Source of the DNA: an uncultured Aquimarina sp.
GTDB lineage: Bacteria; Bacteroidota; Bacteroidia; Flavobacteriales; Flavobacteriaceae
Assembly (NCBI RefSeq): GCF_947492405.1
Contig: NZ_CANLMP010000001.1
Coordinates: forward strand, 930,001-994,000
DNA length: 64,000 nt
Reading direction: 5' to 3'
Shown: positions 25,362 to 34,033 of the stretch, piece by piece
Numbering within the stretch: position 1 is the stretch's first letter
How the letters are laid out: each line of letters begins with the position of its first letter
Position numbers and translations under genes: made by a program
Notes under the pieces: model-generated
Database searches by the model: none
What the model saw: the letters and a program-made list of their open reading frames with translations, nothing else
What the model was told of the DNA's origin: nothing

Positions 25362-27113
25362 TTAATCATCTCTTCTATAAAGTGGAAAATAACTTACAGA
25401 TGAATATACATCTATATCTTTCGAATCTATATCATTAATTTTTTGTTCTATAAGTTCTAGATACTTCTCCTCATCAACAACCTTTCTGCCTGTACAATAT
25501 ATTACATCTTCGTCATTAGGAAAGAATGATTTTTTATACTTATAGAGACCGTCCTGATCGACACGCCCTCCTCCTAATACATAATATTCATAATTATTCT
25601 CTCTTGCCCAATTCATCACCTCAATTTTCAGGAAATCATTAGGTCTTGTATAAAAATAATCTGATAATGTCCCTCCCAAATATGAATAAAGAGTAGAATT
25701 GTCTATTAAAATTAATTCTGTAGAAATAGGCTGATCATCCTTGTATATCATTGCGATGATAGAAGAATCAGGATTATTAAAAATAAAATTTTTAAAATAA
25801 TCAATGTCGTGAAAATACAATGAATGTGCATTATTACGTCTCATTGTTTCTATATATATATTATAAAAACTTTGAACTATGTCTATTGACACGGGCTGCT
25901 GATAAATTTTTAGCTTCAGTTCTTCATCTACAGCTTTTCTATGATTGTTTCTAACTTTGGGCTTGAATTTTTTCCATTGCTCCTCCTTTTCTATAATTTT
26001 TCCTTTAACATTTTTAAGGCTTGGAATAAGTACACCATTATAATATTCATGATTCCCATTAAGACTAAAACGAATAAACTCACTAACGATATTATTCTTC
26101 TGATACCAGATGTCTACTTGTTTCCAAAAATACTTTATAAGACTCTCATCAACTTTATCCGAATCATATAGAGGACCACTGTATCCATAAGGTGAAATTA
26201 CATCATTATATTCGCTAAGCTTTCCATCTATAGATATCTGTCTTTTGAAAAAAGGCATCATAATCATTGTAGTGTCTGATTTGCTCAATACAAAATAGCA
26301 CAACTGATGAGCATTCATATTGGTAGTATCTAACAATTCTATTTTATAGAATGGATTAGAACCATAAACTGTTTCTACACTATCTTTGTATACTTCTAGG
26401 TCTTTTTCTGTTTTGATTTCATAAGCTGCAAAATTTATATTTGCTGGCATCGAATTAAGGTACGCTTCTCCTTTTTTTCTTTTTCTTATAGTTTTTGCGG
26501 GTATTCCATAGGATACTGTAAAATCTTCTATATTCTTAGTTACTAGAGCTCCTGCTCCTATTACATTATGACTTCCGATAGATATATTTTGTAAAATAAC
26601 TACTCCTAACGAAACTGCTGTAAATTCTCCAATAAGAACGGTTCCTCCGGTAGTAACTCCTGGGGCCAGACTTGAAAAATCTTCCATAATACTATCGTGT
26701 CCCAAGTTGGCATTCGTATTGATAATACAGAAATCACCAATAGTAGCATGCGTGTTAACGGTTCCAGAGGCTAAAATAACAGTTCCTTTTCCAATTGTAC
26801 TATAAGGACTCAAAATAGCACCTGGATGAATCACGGTTATAAATTCAAAATCCGGCACTAATTCCACAATTCTTTTATACATAATCGAACGCACCCAATT
26901 ATCTCCAATAGCAATAACTCCTTTTTTAATTCCTTTTTCTGAGAGTTCCTTCAATATAGATTCATCTCCCAGAATCTCGTAGCCTAGAATCATATCTCCG
27001 GACTTCTTATATGTATCTATAAAGCCTTGTATTTCATACTCATTTACTAACTCAACAGCCTCCACCACTACTTTTGCGTGTCCCGAAGCTCCGATTATAA
27101 GAATTTTGTCCAT
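25362..27113 (-). CDS. Fusion of PglD/NeuD-type acyltransferase and FemAB/GNAT-like acyltransferase
   Basis: A 583-residue two-domain protein. Residues 1 to about 215 form a complete PglD/NeuD enzyme: Rossmann start KILIIGASGHAKVV, then a left-handed beta-helix with hexapeptides (GKGTVILASGTVNTHATIG, IGAGALVTKNI). Residues about 225-583 resemble FemAB or Acetyltransf_6 proteins, with KFKPKVRNNHRKA and a C-terminal YYVLGGGRVDQDGLYKYKKSFFP. PglD acetylates the C4 amine of the PglF/PglE product using acetyl-CoA; FemAB proteins transfer amino acids or other acyl groups to amines. It ends an operon that also encodes an amino-acid-activating enzyme and a carrier protein. Confidence 0.88.
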   Translation of the reverse strand: MDKILIIGASGHAKVVVEAVELVNEYEIQGFIDTYKKSGDMILGYEILGDESILKELSEKGIKKGVIAIGDNWVRSIMYKRIVELVPDFEFITVIHPGAILSPYSTIGKGTVILASGTVNTHATIGDFCIINTNANLGHDSIMEDFSSLAPGVTTGGTVLIGEFTAVSLGVVILQNISIGSHNVIGAGALVTKNIEDFTVSYGIPAKTIRKRKKGEAYLNSMPANINFAAYEIKTEKDLEVYKDSVETVYGSNPFYKIELLDTTNMNAHQLCYFVLSKSDTTMIMMPFFKRQISIDGKLSEYNDVISPYGYSGPLYDSDKVDESLIKYFWKQVDIWYQKNNIVSEFIRFSLNGNHEYYNGVLIPSLKNVKGKIIEKEEQWKKFKPKVRNNHRKAVDEELKLKIYQQPVSIDIVQSFYNIYIETMRRNNAHSLYFHDIDYFKNFIFNNPDSSIIAMIYKDDQPISTELILIDNSTLYSYLGGTLSDYFYTRPNDFLKIEVMNWARENNYEYYVLGGGRVDQDGLYKYKKSFFPNDEDVIYCTGRKVVDEEKYLELIEQKINDIDSKDIDVYSSVSYFPLYRRDD

Positions 27114-27157
27114 GTACGTTTATTTACCCGAATTCTTGAAAAAATATTTTCTGAATC

Positions 27158-27400
27158 TTATTTTATTTCAGATTCTATAGTCTGTATCAAATCTCCAATA
27201 TTATTCATATTCATGAGACTCATTAACTTAAATTTTATATCAAAAGATTTTTCTATTTCAGATATAATCATCATATGCGTGATAGATTCCCATCCATCCA
27301 CGTCGTGTGCAGTAGTTTGATCTGTTAACGTAAAATTGTCATGCTCTAAGACTTTTACGAATGCTTCTCTAACTTTAATTTTTATATTTTCTATATCCAT
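27158..27400 (-). CDS. Acyl/peptidyl carrier protein
   Basis: A free-standing carrier protein of 80 residues. The phosphopantetheine attachment Ser39 lies in DVDGWESITHM, matching the WxSL(T)HM motif of carriers found in polysaccharide and NRPS-like clusters. The four-helix pattern is clear and the protein is acidic. It lies 10 bases downstream of the adenylation gene and 44 bases upstream of the PglD-FemAB fusion gene, so it should receive the substrate activated by the former and hand it to an acyltransferase of the cluster. No dedicated phosphopantetheinyl transferase is in the window. Confidence 0.92.
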   Translation of the reverse strand: MDIENIKIKVREAFVKVLEHDNFTLTDQTTAHDVDGWESITHMMIISEIEKSFDIKFKLMSLMNMNNIGDLIQTIESEIK

Positions 27401-27410
27401 TCTATTTAGT

Positions 27411-28904
27411 TCAAAGTATGTTTTTAATTACTTTCCTGTTTATTTTTCCATTTGCATTTAGAGGAAACTCTTTAATAAATTTATATTGAGTAGGAATCAT
27501 ATAATCTGGTAATTTATTTTTCAAATGCTTTTCAAGATCTGATACATCAAACTTATCAGACTCTATAATTAAGGCTATCTCCGTATTTCCTAAATCATTA
27601 GTAATATCAATCCCTATTACATTAGTTTTTGATAATTTTTCTTTTGCATAAAACTCTATTTCTGAAAGCTCTACACGATATCCTCTTATTTTCACCTGAA
27701 AATCTTTCCTTCCGATAAATGTAATATCCTGTTCTTCATCCATTGTACATAGATCTCCGGTCTTATAAAACCGTTGTTCTTTTCCATTATAAACTGTAGT
27801 GAAGAATGATTCTTTATTTTTTTGCGAATTACCCCAATATCCAGAGGTTAGTTGCGATCCAGCAAGACATAGTTCACCTTCTTCACCAGGTTTCAGAATA
27901 TTCTGAAACTCATCTATTACCATAGCTTCGACTTTATCTAGAGGTTTCCCTAACGCTACTACTCCATTTCTTGTTTTTGGTGTATCATTATTTTCTAAAG
28001 AATAGTACGTTGTGGTAACAGTATATTCTGTAGGGCCATAGGAATTATACAATATTGCATTAGGGATACATTTTTTCCATTCCAAAACAATATCTGCATC
28101 TAACGGTGCTGCACCAAAACAACAATATCTAACTTCTAATTCATTAATTTCAGAAAAATATGGCCTTAGATAATGTATTACAGAAGGTACCATAACTAAA
28201 TACGTTAACTTTTCTTCTAAAATCAACTTATATATATAGAAGTACTTGATTTGATCTTTTGGTATTGTATAAATACTTGCGCCATTGAGTAATGGGTATA
28301 AAAATGTAACCAAAGAAAAATCAAAATTTAATTCAAACATCTGCAGACATTTATCTTCAGAAAATATCTTATGTCTTGGATCTGCATCTAAAGCTCTAAA
28401 TAAACTATCTAGATTTTTAAAAGTAATCGGTACTCCTTTTGGTGTTCCTGTAGAACCTGAAGTAAATAATATATATGCTAAATTACTTTCAGAAAACTCG
28501 CTTGGTTCCAAATTAATTTCGGCGGATTGAATATCTGATGTTATTAAAACGCTGTAATCTTTATCATATCCGTCTACTTTTTCTGAGGATAGAACAAAAT
28601 TGCTACCTACTTCATTAAGAATAAAACTATTTCTTTCTAACGGAGTTGTTGGTGTTATCGGAATGTAAGCTTTTCCTTCTAACCATAATGCAAAAATAGT
28701 AGCATACGTTTCTACATCGTCATTCGTCATTATTCCTATATGCTTATGAGATAATGGAATATGCTCTCTTATAAGCAGTCTTATATCAGATATGCTCTGT
28801 GATAAATCTTCATACGTATATGTTTCTTTTCTAATACATAAAGCCGGCCGATTTTTGTATTTAGAAAAACTTTCTACTATTTGATCAATAACTCCCATTT
28901 TCAT
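27411..28904 (-). CDS. Free-standing amino acid adenylation enzyme (NRPS A-domain/DltA-like)
   Basis: A 497-residue adenylate-forming ligase without condensation or carrier domain. Core motifs are complete: ILFTSGSTGTPKGV (about 146-158), NSYGPTEYTVTTT, YKTGDLC, GRKDFQVKIRGYRVELSEIE and NANGKINRK with catalytic Lys487. Asp195 in FDFS is the residue that binds the alpha-amino group in NRPS A-domains, so an amino acid is more likely than a fatty acid. The product should be an aminoacyl thioester on the carrier protein encoded 10 bases downstream. The exact amino acid cannot be read here. Confidence 0.92.
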   Translation of the reverse strand: MKMGVIDQIVESFSKYKNRPALCIRKETYTYEDLSQSISDIRLLIREHIPLSHKHIGIMTNDDVETYATIFALWLEGKAYIPITPTTPLERNSFILNEVGSNFVLSSEKVDGYDKDYSVLITSDIQSAEINLEPSEFSESNLAYILFTSGSTGTPKGVPITFKNLDSLFRALDADPRHKIFSEDKCLQMFELNFDFSLVTFLYPLLNGASIYTIPKDQIKYFYIYKLILEEKLTYLVMVPSVIHYLRPYFSEINELEVRYCCFGAAPLDADIVLEWKKCIPNAILYNSYGPTEYTVTTTYYSLENNDTPKTRNGVVALGKPLDKVEAMVIDEFQNILKPGEEGELCLAGSQLTSGYWGNSQKNKESFFTTVYNGKEQRFYKTGDLCTMDEEQDITFIGRKDFQVKIRGYRVELSEIEFYAKEKLSKTNVIGIDITNDLGNTEIALIIESDKFDVSDLEKHLKNKLPDYMIPTQYKFIKEFPLNANGKINRKVIKNIL

Positions 28905-28910
28905 TTTTAA

Positions 28911-30005
28911 TTATGCAAAATGCCCATCTCGGTCATACAAACTTACATTTTCAAAATTGTTTTCGATATCATTATGCGCAAACGCATACAACATTCTTTT
29001 ATCGCTATAAAAGTTGCTAAACTTTTCTGAAATCTTTTTACCCAAAACTGTATTCTCAGTATGAATAATATTCGTATTTGTTTTTATAAAATTATCCATT
29101 AAAGCACTAACACATTCATCCATATATCCTTCTTTAGCAACAAAATATTTAACATTAAATTCATTCCCCCTTACCAGAAAACTTAAAAATCCGATAATCT
29201 CTTTCTCTTTCTTAACACTTAGATTTATATGATGTAACTGCTCTGAAGCACTTGCTATCAAACAATGATATGGGAATCTGTTTATTACAGGTGTAATTGC
29301 ATACTGATTGTTAGAAAGTTGCCAGTTTACGTATTCTTTTGTTTTGGGAATCAAATCATTTTTGCATTTATTTTCAAGAAACTCCCAAGTTTCTTGATCT
29401 AATGAGCTTAGATATTCATAAGATAATTCTGAAACAGTCTTGTTTATTTTTTTACGATTGATTTTTTGAATCCACCACCCAGAAATTCTTTCTAAATATT
29501 TAGCGATAGGTTTTGCATATTTTAAAACTGTTATTTTACTGATCAATAAATTAGCATCAGCGTTAAATAGAATGAAAAACCGCTCTCTTTCAGAAAATTT
29601 CGTAAAAGGTTGTTTATCATAAAACTCTTCAACTTCTTTTCCTATATATTTAATTAAAACCTGCTTGTCAACAGCATTAACAGCTTCGTTCATCATATAG
29701 GTTGCAAGAATAGAGTTCTTATAAGCATCTGCTACCCACCATCGTCTACACCAATATATTTTTTTTTCACCGGCGCTTGTTTTAATATAATCTGGAATAA
29801 AATAAATGAAAGCTATCATTACTTCATCCTCATACCCTATCAAACCACAGATATCATTTTCTTCTATGCGACTGTTCTGCAACAACCAATTTGCTTTACT
29901 TTTGGTAAAAGGAACATTTTTAGCATTCTTCCAGAAAGTGTTTTTATCTAAAGCCTCTCTGATTTCTTTTTTGGTAATCAATAAGGTTTTAAAATCACTA
30001 TTCAT
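28911..30005 (-). CDS. GNAT-like acyltransferase or related protein of the aminoacylation operon
   Basis: A 364-residue cytoplasmic protein without signal peptide. The N-terminal 150 residues resemble a GNAT fold (CGLIGYEDEVMIAFIYFIPDY, then WCRRWWVADAYKNSILATYMMNEAV), and the C-terminal part has a second such pattern (KEKEIIGFLSFLVRGNEFNVKYFVAKEGYMDECVSALM). This would be a double-GNAT arrangement, as in some FemAB-like enzymes, but family assignment is tentative. It overlaps the formyltransferase gene by 8 bases and lies 6 bases ahead of the adenylation gene, which ties it to the same pathway. A transferase role is inferred. Confidence 0.6.
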   Translation of the reverse strand: MNSDFKTLLITKKEIREALDKNTFWKNAKNVPFTKSKANWLLQNSRIEENDICGLIGYEDEVMIAFIYFIPDYIKTSAGEKKIYWCRRWWVADAYKNSILATYMMNEAVNAVDKQVLIKYIGKEVEEFYDKQPFTKFSERERFFILFNADANLLISKITVLKYAKPIAKYLERISGWWIQKINRKKINKTVSELSYEYLSSLDQETWEFLENKCKNDLIPKTKEYVNWQLSNNQYAITPVINRFPYHCLIASASEQLHHINLSVKKEKEIIGFLSFLVRGNEFNVKYFVAKEGYMDECVSALMDNFIKTNTNIIHTENTVLGKKISEKFSNFYSDKRMLYAFAHNDIENNFENVSLYDRDGHFA

Positions 30006-30615
30006 TGTTGCCTACTGTATTTATATGTAAACTTTCAACTTTTTTCATCGTCTTAATAATCAATTTAGCTCCCTTTTTAGAAAACTTAGGGTATAAAGTA
30101 TCGAATGTATCCTCATCTTTAACTTTGATTGCAACCTGACAAAGAATTTCTCCTTCATCCACTTTATCATCAATAATATGGGTTGTTATTCCTGTTATCT
30201 TAACACCATACGCTAACGCATCTTGAATTGCCGTCTTAGTACCTAAAAAACTGGGGAAAAGGGATGGATGAATATTAATAATTCTGCTAGGGAATGCAGA
30301 TAACATATTCTTCCTAATTATATATTTATAATTGAGCATAAATATATAATCTATATTTCTATTCTGAAGTTCTTCTACGATTTTTTTTTGATAAATTTCT
30401 GAGTCCTTGAAATCCTTTCTTTTTAATTGTAAAGTCTCTACACCAATATTTACTGCCAGCTCTGCTGCTCCACAAGGCTCAGATTCATATAATACAAGAG
30501 ATATACGGTGACCCGATCCCAGTTTTTCATTAGCATAAGCCTTTAATGTATCTACAGCATTTCTTCCCCAACCTGTAACAAGAATAGCCCAGTTAATTTT
30601 ATTTATTGTCTGCAT
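29998..30615 (-). CDS. Formyltransferase family protein (PurN-like fold)
   Basis: A 205-residue N10-formyl-THF-dependent formyltransferase. The catalytic triad of the family is present: Asn114 and His116 in NIHPSLFPSFLG and Asp153 in DDKVDEGEIL. The length fits the PurN catalytic domain alone, without the C-terminal domain of ArnA or Fmt. Being first in an operon with an adenylation enzyme and carrier protein, it is unlikely to be the purine enzyme. It may formylate the amine of the sugar or of the attached amino acid. A TATTTTTG box lies about 73 bases upstream. Confidence 0.88.
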   Translation of the reverse strand: MQTINKINWAILVTGWGRNAVDTLKAYANEKLGSGHRISLVLYESEPCGAAELAVNIGVETLQLKRKDFKDSEIYQKKIVEELQNRNIDYIFMLNYKYIIRKNMLSAFPSRIINIHPSLFPSFLGTKTAIQDALAYGVKITGITTHIIDDKVDEGEILCQVAIKVKDEDTFDTLYPKFSKKGAKLIIKTMKKVESLHINTVGNNE

Positions 30616-30687
30616 AAAATGAAATGTAGTTTTTCTTCAATATGTATATTATTAAATACGATTTAATTTAGTCTTTTCAACTAACCG

Positions 30688-30695
30688 CAAAAATA
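30688..30695 (-). promoter_or_regulatory. Candidate -7 box of the aminoacylation operon
   Basis: TATTTTTG on the minus strand (30695 to 30688) matches TAnnTTTG about 73 bases before the formyltransferase start, with a TG about 22 bases further upstream in place of TTG. Confidence 0.4.
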
Positions 30696-30728
30696 TCAGT
30701 TATTTTAATCGTTATATCATATTTATAA

Positions 30729-30822
30729 GTTTTTTTTAAGAGGTTTTTGGTTTTTTTTAAGACAACTACTATTGGAACCATTTTTACATAAATCATTGGC
30801 AATGATAAAATTGTTACTTTTA
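30729..30822 (+). promoter_or_regulatory. Repeat-rich promoter region of the carbamoyltransferase gene
   Basis: GTTTTTTTTAAGA occurs at 30729-30741 and 30750-30762, exactly 21 bases apart (two helical turns). A 15-base palindrome, ATCATTG-G-CAATGAT, lies at 30792-30806 and overlaps the TTG placed 16 bases before a TACTTTTA box (30815-30822). The arrangement suggests a regulated promoter. Confidence 0.35.
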
Positions 30823-30880
30823 TACATCTAATTCCAAATATGTAACCAACTACATGTTTATTATATTCTAAAAGAAATTT

Positions 30881-32578
30881 ATGGTCATACTTGGACTCAA
30901 TTACTATTTTCATGATTCAACCGCATGTATAATTATTAATGGTGAACTTATCGCTGCAATCGAAGAAGAAAGGCTTAATAGAGATAAACATACGCGCGTA
31001 TTTCCTCAAAAAGCCATAGATCGTTGCTTAAAAATTGCCAATATAGGATATGGCGATATCGATCATATTGCAGTCTCCATAAAACCTACTCATAATTTAA
31101 ATAAAAAAATAATTCACGGAATACGATATATAAGTAAATTAAAAACATTTATAAATCACGAGTATACCCACGCAAAAAACAAGCAAAAAGGCTTTTGGAA
31201 ATGGTACAAACAACATTGGTCTGATAAAAATAAAGGACCTAAAACACATTTTATTCCACATCACTTCTGTCATGCACCCGGTTCTTTTTTTGTTTCTCCT
31301 TATAAAGAAGCTGCTTTATTAAGTATAGATGGATCCGGCGAATGGGCTACTAGTTGGATTGGATACGGTAGTAATAATACGATAACTAAAATATCTGAGA
31401 GTTTTTTTCCACATTCTTTAGGATCTTTTTATGAATCTGTTACCCAATTCTGTGGATTCAGAACGATGTATGATGAAGGAAAAACTATGGGACTTGCTCC
31501 TATGGGTGATCCGAATGTTTTTAAAGATATTGTCGATACGATTATTACTATCGACGATAAAGGATCGATACATATTGATTTAAGTTATTTTAATTATCAA
31601 AATATGAGCTGGAAGCGTTGCGCTCCCAAGTTTTTTGAAACGTTTGGTCAACCTAGAAAAAATGGAGAAGATTTTAAAAAACATCATATGGATGTTGCTG
31701 CTGCTTTTCAAAGGGTCTTAGAAGATAAGGTTTTAGAAATTTGTGATTTTTTGTATCAAAAAACCAAAGCAGATTATTTAGTAATATCAGGAGGAGTTTC
31801 TCTGAATAGTGTAATGAATGGTAGAATCGTTAGAGAAAGTAATTTTAAAGATATATATGTTATGCCCGCGGCAGGTGATAATGGAACAGCAATAGGAGCT
31901 GCGTATTATTTATATAATGGAATTCTGAAAAAACCAAGAAATTTTATTCACCTAGACCCTTATTTAGGAACCGGTTATAGCAATAACGAAATTGAAAAAG
32001 CACTAAAAAGCTCTAAATTAACGTACACTTATTATGAAGACATTACTGATAAGGCGTCCTCTCTACTCCAGCAAGGGAAAATAATTGGTTGGTTTCAAGG
32101 TAGAATGGAAATTGGACCAAGAGCTTTAGGAAATAGAAGTATCCTTGCTAATCCTGCTTTTCCGGACATGAAAGATAAAATTAATGCCGAAGTTAAATTT
32201 AGAGAAGCTTACAGACCTTTTGCCCCGTCTACAATTTTAGAGGCAAAAGAAGATTTTTTTGATCTAACTGTAGAAGCTCCTTTTATGCTTAAAGTTTGTA
32301 ACGTACTTAAAGAAAAGCAAGCTGTAATACCAGCAGTTACTCATGTAGATGGTAGCGCAAGACTGCAGACTGTTACCAAAAAATCTAATGCATTGTATTA
32401 CGATTTAATTAAAAAACTAGGAGATAAAACCGGTGTTCCGGTAGTTCTAAATACAAGTTTTAATATTCAAGGAGAACCGGTTGTAGAATCTCCGATTGAT
32501 GCTATTAGATGTTTTTTTTCTAATGGATTGGATGCCTTGGTCGTTGGTAATTACGTTTTACTAAAAAACAACTCTTAA
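30881..32578 (+). CDS. NodU/CmcH family carbamoyltransferase
   Basis: A 565-residue carbamoyltransferase using carbamoyl phosphate and ATP. The N-terminal Kae1-like domain starts VILGLNYYFHDSTACII and includes IPHHFCHAPGSFFVSPY, ALLSIDGSGEWATSWIG and the metal/nucleotide residues around LVISGGVSLN. The C-terminal YrdC-like domain contains GWFQGRMEIGPRALGNRSILA and VLNTSFN. Within this locus it should O-carbamoylate a sugar of the polysaccharide. It starts a two-gene plus-strand unit. Start choice is supported by the standard N-terminal strand beginning directly after Met1. Confidence 0.94.
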   Translation: MVILGLNYYFHDSTACIIINGELIAAIEEERLNRDKHTRVFPQKAIDRCLKIANIGYGDIDHIAVSIKPTHNLNKKIIHGIRYISKLKTFINHEYTHAKNKQKGFWKWYKQHWSDKNKGPKTHFIPHHFCHAPGSFFVSPYKEAALLSIDGSGEWATSWIGYGSNNTITKISESFFPHSLGSFYESVTQFCGFRTMYDEGKTMGLAPMGDPNVFKDIVDTIITIDDKGSIHIDLSYFNYQNMSWKRCAPKFFETFGQPRKNGEDFKKHHMDVAAAFQRVLEDKVLEICDFLYQKTKADYLVISGGVSLNSVMNGRIVRESNFKDIYVMPAAGDNGTAIGAAYYLYNGILKKPRNFIHLDPYLGTGYSNNEIEKALKSSKLTYTYYEDITDKASSLLQQGKIIGWFQGRMEIGPRALGNRSILANPAFPDMKDKINAEVKFREAYRPFAPSTILEAKEDFFDLTVEAPFMLKVCNVLKEKQAVIPAVTHVDGSARLQTVTKKSNALYYDLIKKLGDKTGVPVVLNTSFNIQGEPVVESPIDAIRCFFSNGLDALVVGNYVLLKNNS

Positions 32579-32640
32579 AAAAGTAATTTCCAATTTTATG
32601 ATCAACATTGATGTTTTATAGTAAGCCGTAACCGTGTAAG

Positions 32641-33366
32641 ATGAAAAATGAATTTAAACAAAATTATAAAAACGAAATAATTGAAGGTTATAAGGATAGG
32701 AAACAAATTAACCACATCGAAAATGAATTAATTAACACCTACCTTGTCAATAAAAACTTAAAAGTTCTTGAAGCTGGTACAGGTGCCGGTGTGATTTCGT
32801 TCTATATTGAGTCTAAGGGATTTGATTCCATTACAGCGTTTGATATAATTCCTGATTTAATTGATAGAGCAAAAGAAAAAGCATTAAAAACCAAATCAAA
32901 AGTTAATTTTATAATTGCCGATGCTTCAGCGCTGAATGAACTCCAAGACAATCATTTTGGTTATGTTTTATACCCACAACAGATATTAAGCATGGTTAGC
33001 AAGAAATTCTTATCAGAAGCTCTTTCTGAAGCTTTTAGAGTTGGAACGAAAGATAGTCTTTATGTATTCAGTTTTATGGATTGGCAATCCAGATGGTACA
33101 ATCCAATACTTAGTTTTATGCTAAACGTTTTACGATTAATAAGAGGAGAAAAATGGAGTTCATATTACATTCCTGAATTAACAATGAATGGAAAAATAAA
33201 TACCAAATTCTTTCATGCTGATCAACATTCAATTTTTTGGGGAAAAGAAACTAACATTTTGTCTTTACTAGAAAAACATGGATTTAAAAGCCAACGAATT
33301 GTAAAACAGAAAAAAAAGTTTAGTCTGCACGGTGATGGTATTTTCTTTGTTTGCAAAAAAATATGA
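32641..33366 (+). CDS. Class I SAM-dependent methyltransferase
   Basis: A 241-residue methyltransferase with the SAM-binding loop VLEAGTGAGVISFYIESKG (about 53-71), the acidic strand AFDIIPDL and the DA motif FIIADASALN. The remainder matches no specific family that I know. It follows the carbamoyltransferase gene by 62 bases and converges with the sugar transferase gene. A role in O- or N-methylation of a sugar residue is inferred from context, because most neighbours modify the polysaccharide. Confidence 0.88.
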   Translation: MKNEFKQNYKNEIIEGYKDRKQINHIENELINTYLVNKNLKVLEAGTGAGVISFYIESKGFDSITAFDIIPDLIDRAKEKALKTKSKVNFIIADASALNELQDNHFGYVLYPQQILSMVSKKFLSEALSEAFRVGTKDSLYVFSFMDWQSRWYNPILSFMLNVLRLIRGEKWSSYYIPELTMNGKINTKFFHADQHSIFWGKETNILSLLEKHGFKSQRIVKQKKKFSLHGDGIFFVCKKI

Positions 33367-33410
33367 TCCAAACACCCGTATAAAATTTCAGAAAACTGAA
33401 CTCTAAATGA

Positions 33411-34025
33411 TTAACCTTTCTGACGTTCTTCCATCAGATTAGGCATTATCGATTGTGGATCTACCACAACGTCTTTTGATGTAAGTACATTTTGAATTGT
33501 CTTGATCACTATTTTAGCATCCATTAAAAAGGATATATTTTTCACATATTCTACGTCTTTAGCTAATCTATCATCCCATTGTAATAGATTTCTACCAGAC
33601 ACTTGTGCCAATCCTGTAATCCCTGGTCTAATAGTATGTCTTAGTTTTTCTTCTTCTCGATAATATGGTAAATATTTTGTTAATAGTGGACGAGGTCCGA
33701 TAAAACTCATATCTCCTAAAACAACGTTGATAAGTTGTGGTATTTCATCCAAAGAAGTCTTACGCACAAAACTTCCCACGGGAGTTAACCGTTCTGTATC
33801 AGATAAAAGATTCCCTTTATCGTCTTTCTTATCATTCATTGTTTTAAACTTAATAATTGAGAATATTCTTTCGTTTTTCCCTGGTCTTTTTTGAACAAAA
33901 AATGGTTTGCCAGCATTAGCAAACGCCAAAAAAACTGTTAAGAATATAAAAATTGGAGAAACAAATAATAAGAGAACCAAAGAACCTACAAAATCCAAAA
34001 ATCTCTTGAAAAACAATGTATACAT
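33411..34025 (-). CDS. PglC-like monotopic phosphoglycosyl transferase
   Basis: The initiating sugar-phosphate transferase, 204 residues, of the small monotopic class: a re-entrant membrane helix at about 8-33, then the catalytic dyad Asp93-Glu94 in SLDEIPQL, and [12 protein letters not shown] and [14 protein letters not shown]. It lacks the large N-terminal domain of WbaP/WcaJ and so resembles PglC, which loads di-N-acetylbacillosamine phosphate onto undecaprenyl phosphate. This fits the PglF/PglE/PglD-type genes in the same locus. It lies 8 bases after the CapK-like ligase gene. Confidence 0.92.
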   Translation of the reverse strand: MYTLFFKRFLDFVGSLVLLLFVSPIFIFLTVFLAFANAGKPFFVQKRPGKNERIFSIIKFKTMNDKKDDKGNLLSDTERLTPVGSFVRKTSLDEIPQLINVVLGDMSFIGPRPLLTKYLPYYREEEKLRHTIRPGITGLAQVSGRNLLQWDDRLAKDVEYVKNISFLMDAKIVIKTIQNVLTSKDVVVDPQSIMPNLMEERQKG

Positions 34026-34033
34026 AAAACCTG

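Noticed and set aside
29998..30615. Purine biosynthesis purN
   Set aside because: The fold and triad fit, but the operon with adenylation, carrier and GNAT-like genes makes a sugar or aminoacyl formyltransferase more likely.
30677..30913. 78-codon minus-strand frame before the carbamoyltransferase gene
   Set aside because: It overlaps the start of the carbamoyltransferase gene and both promoter candidates, and its composition is that of random AT-rich sequence.
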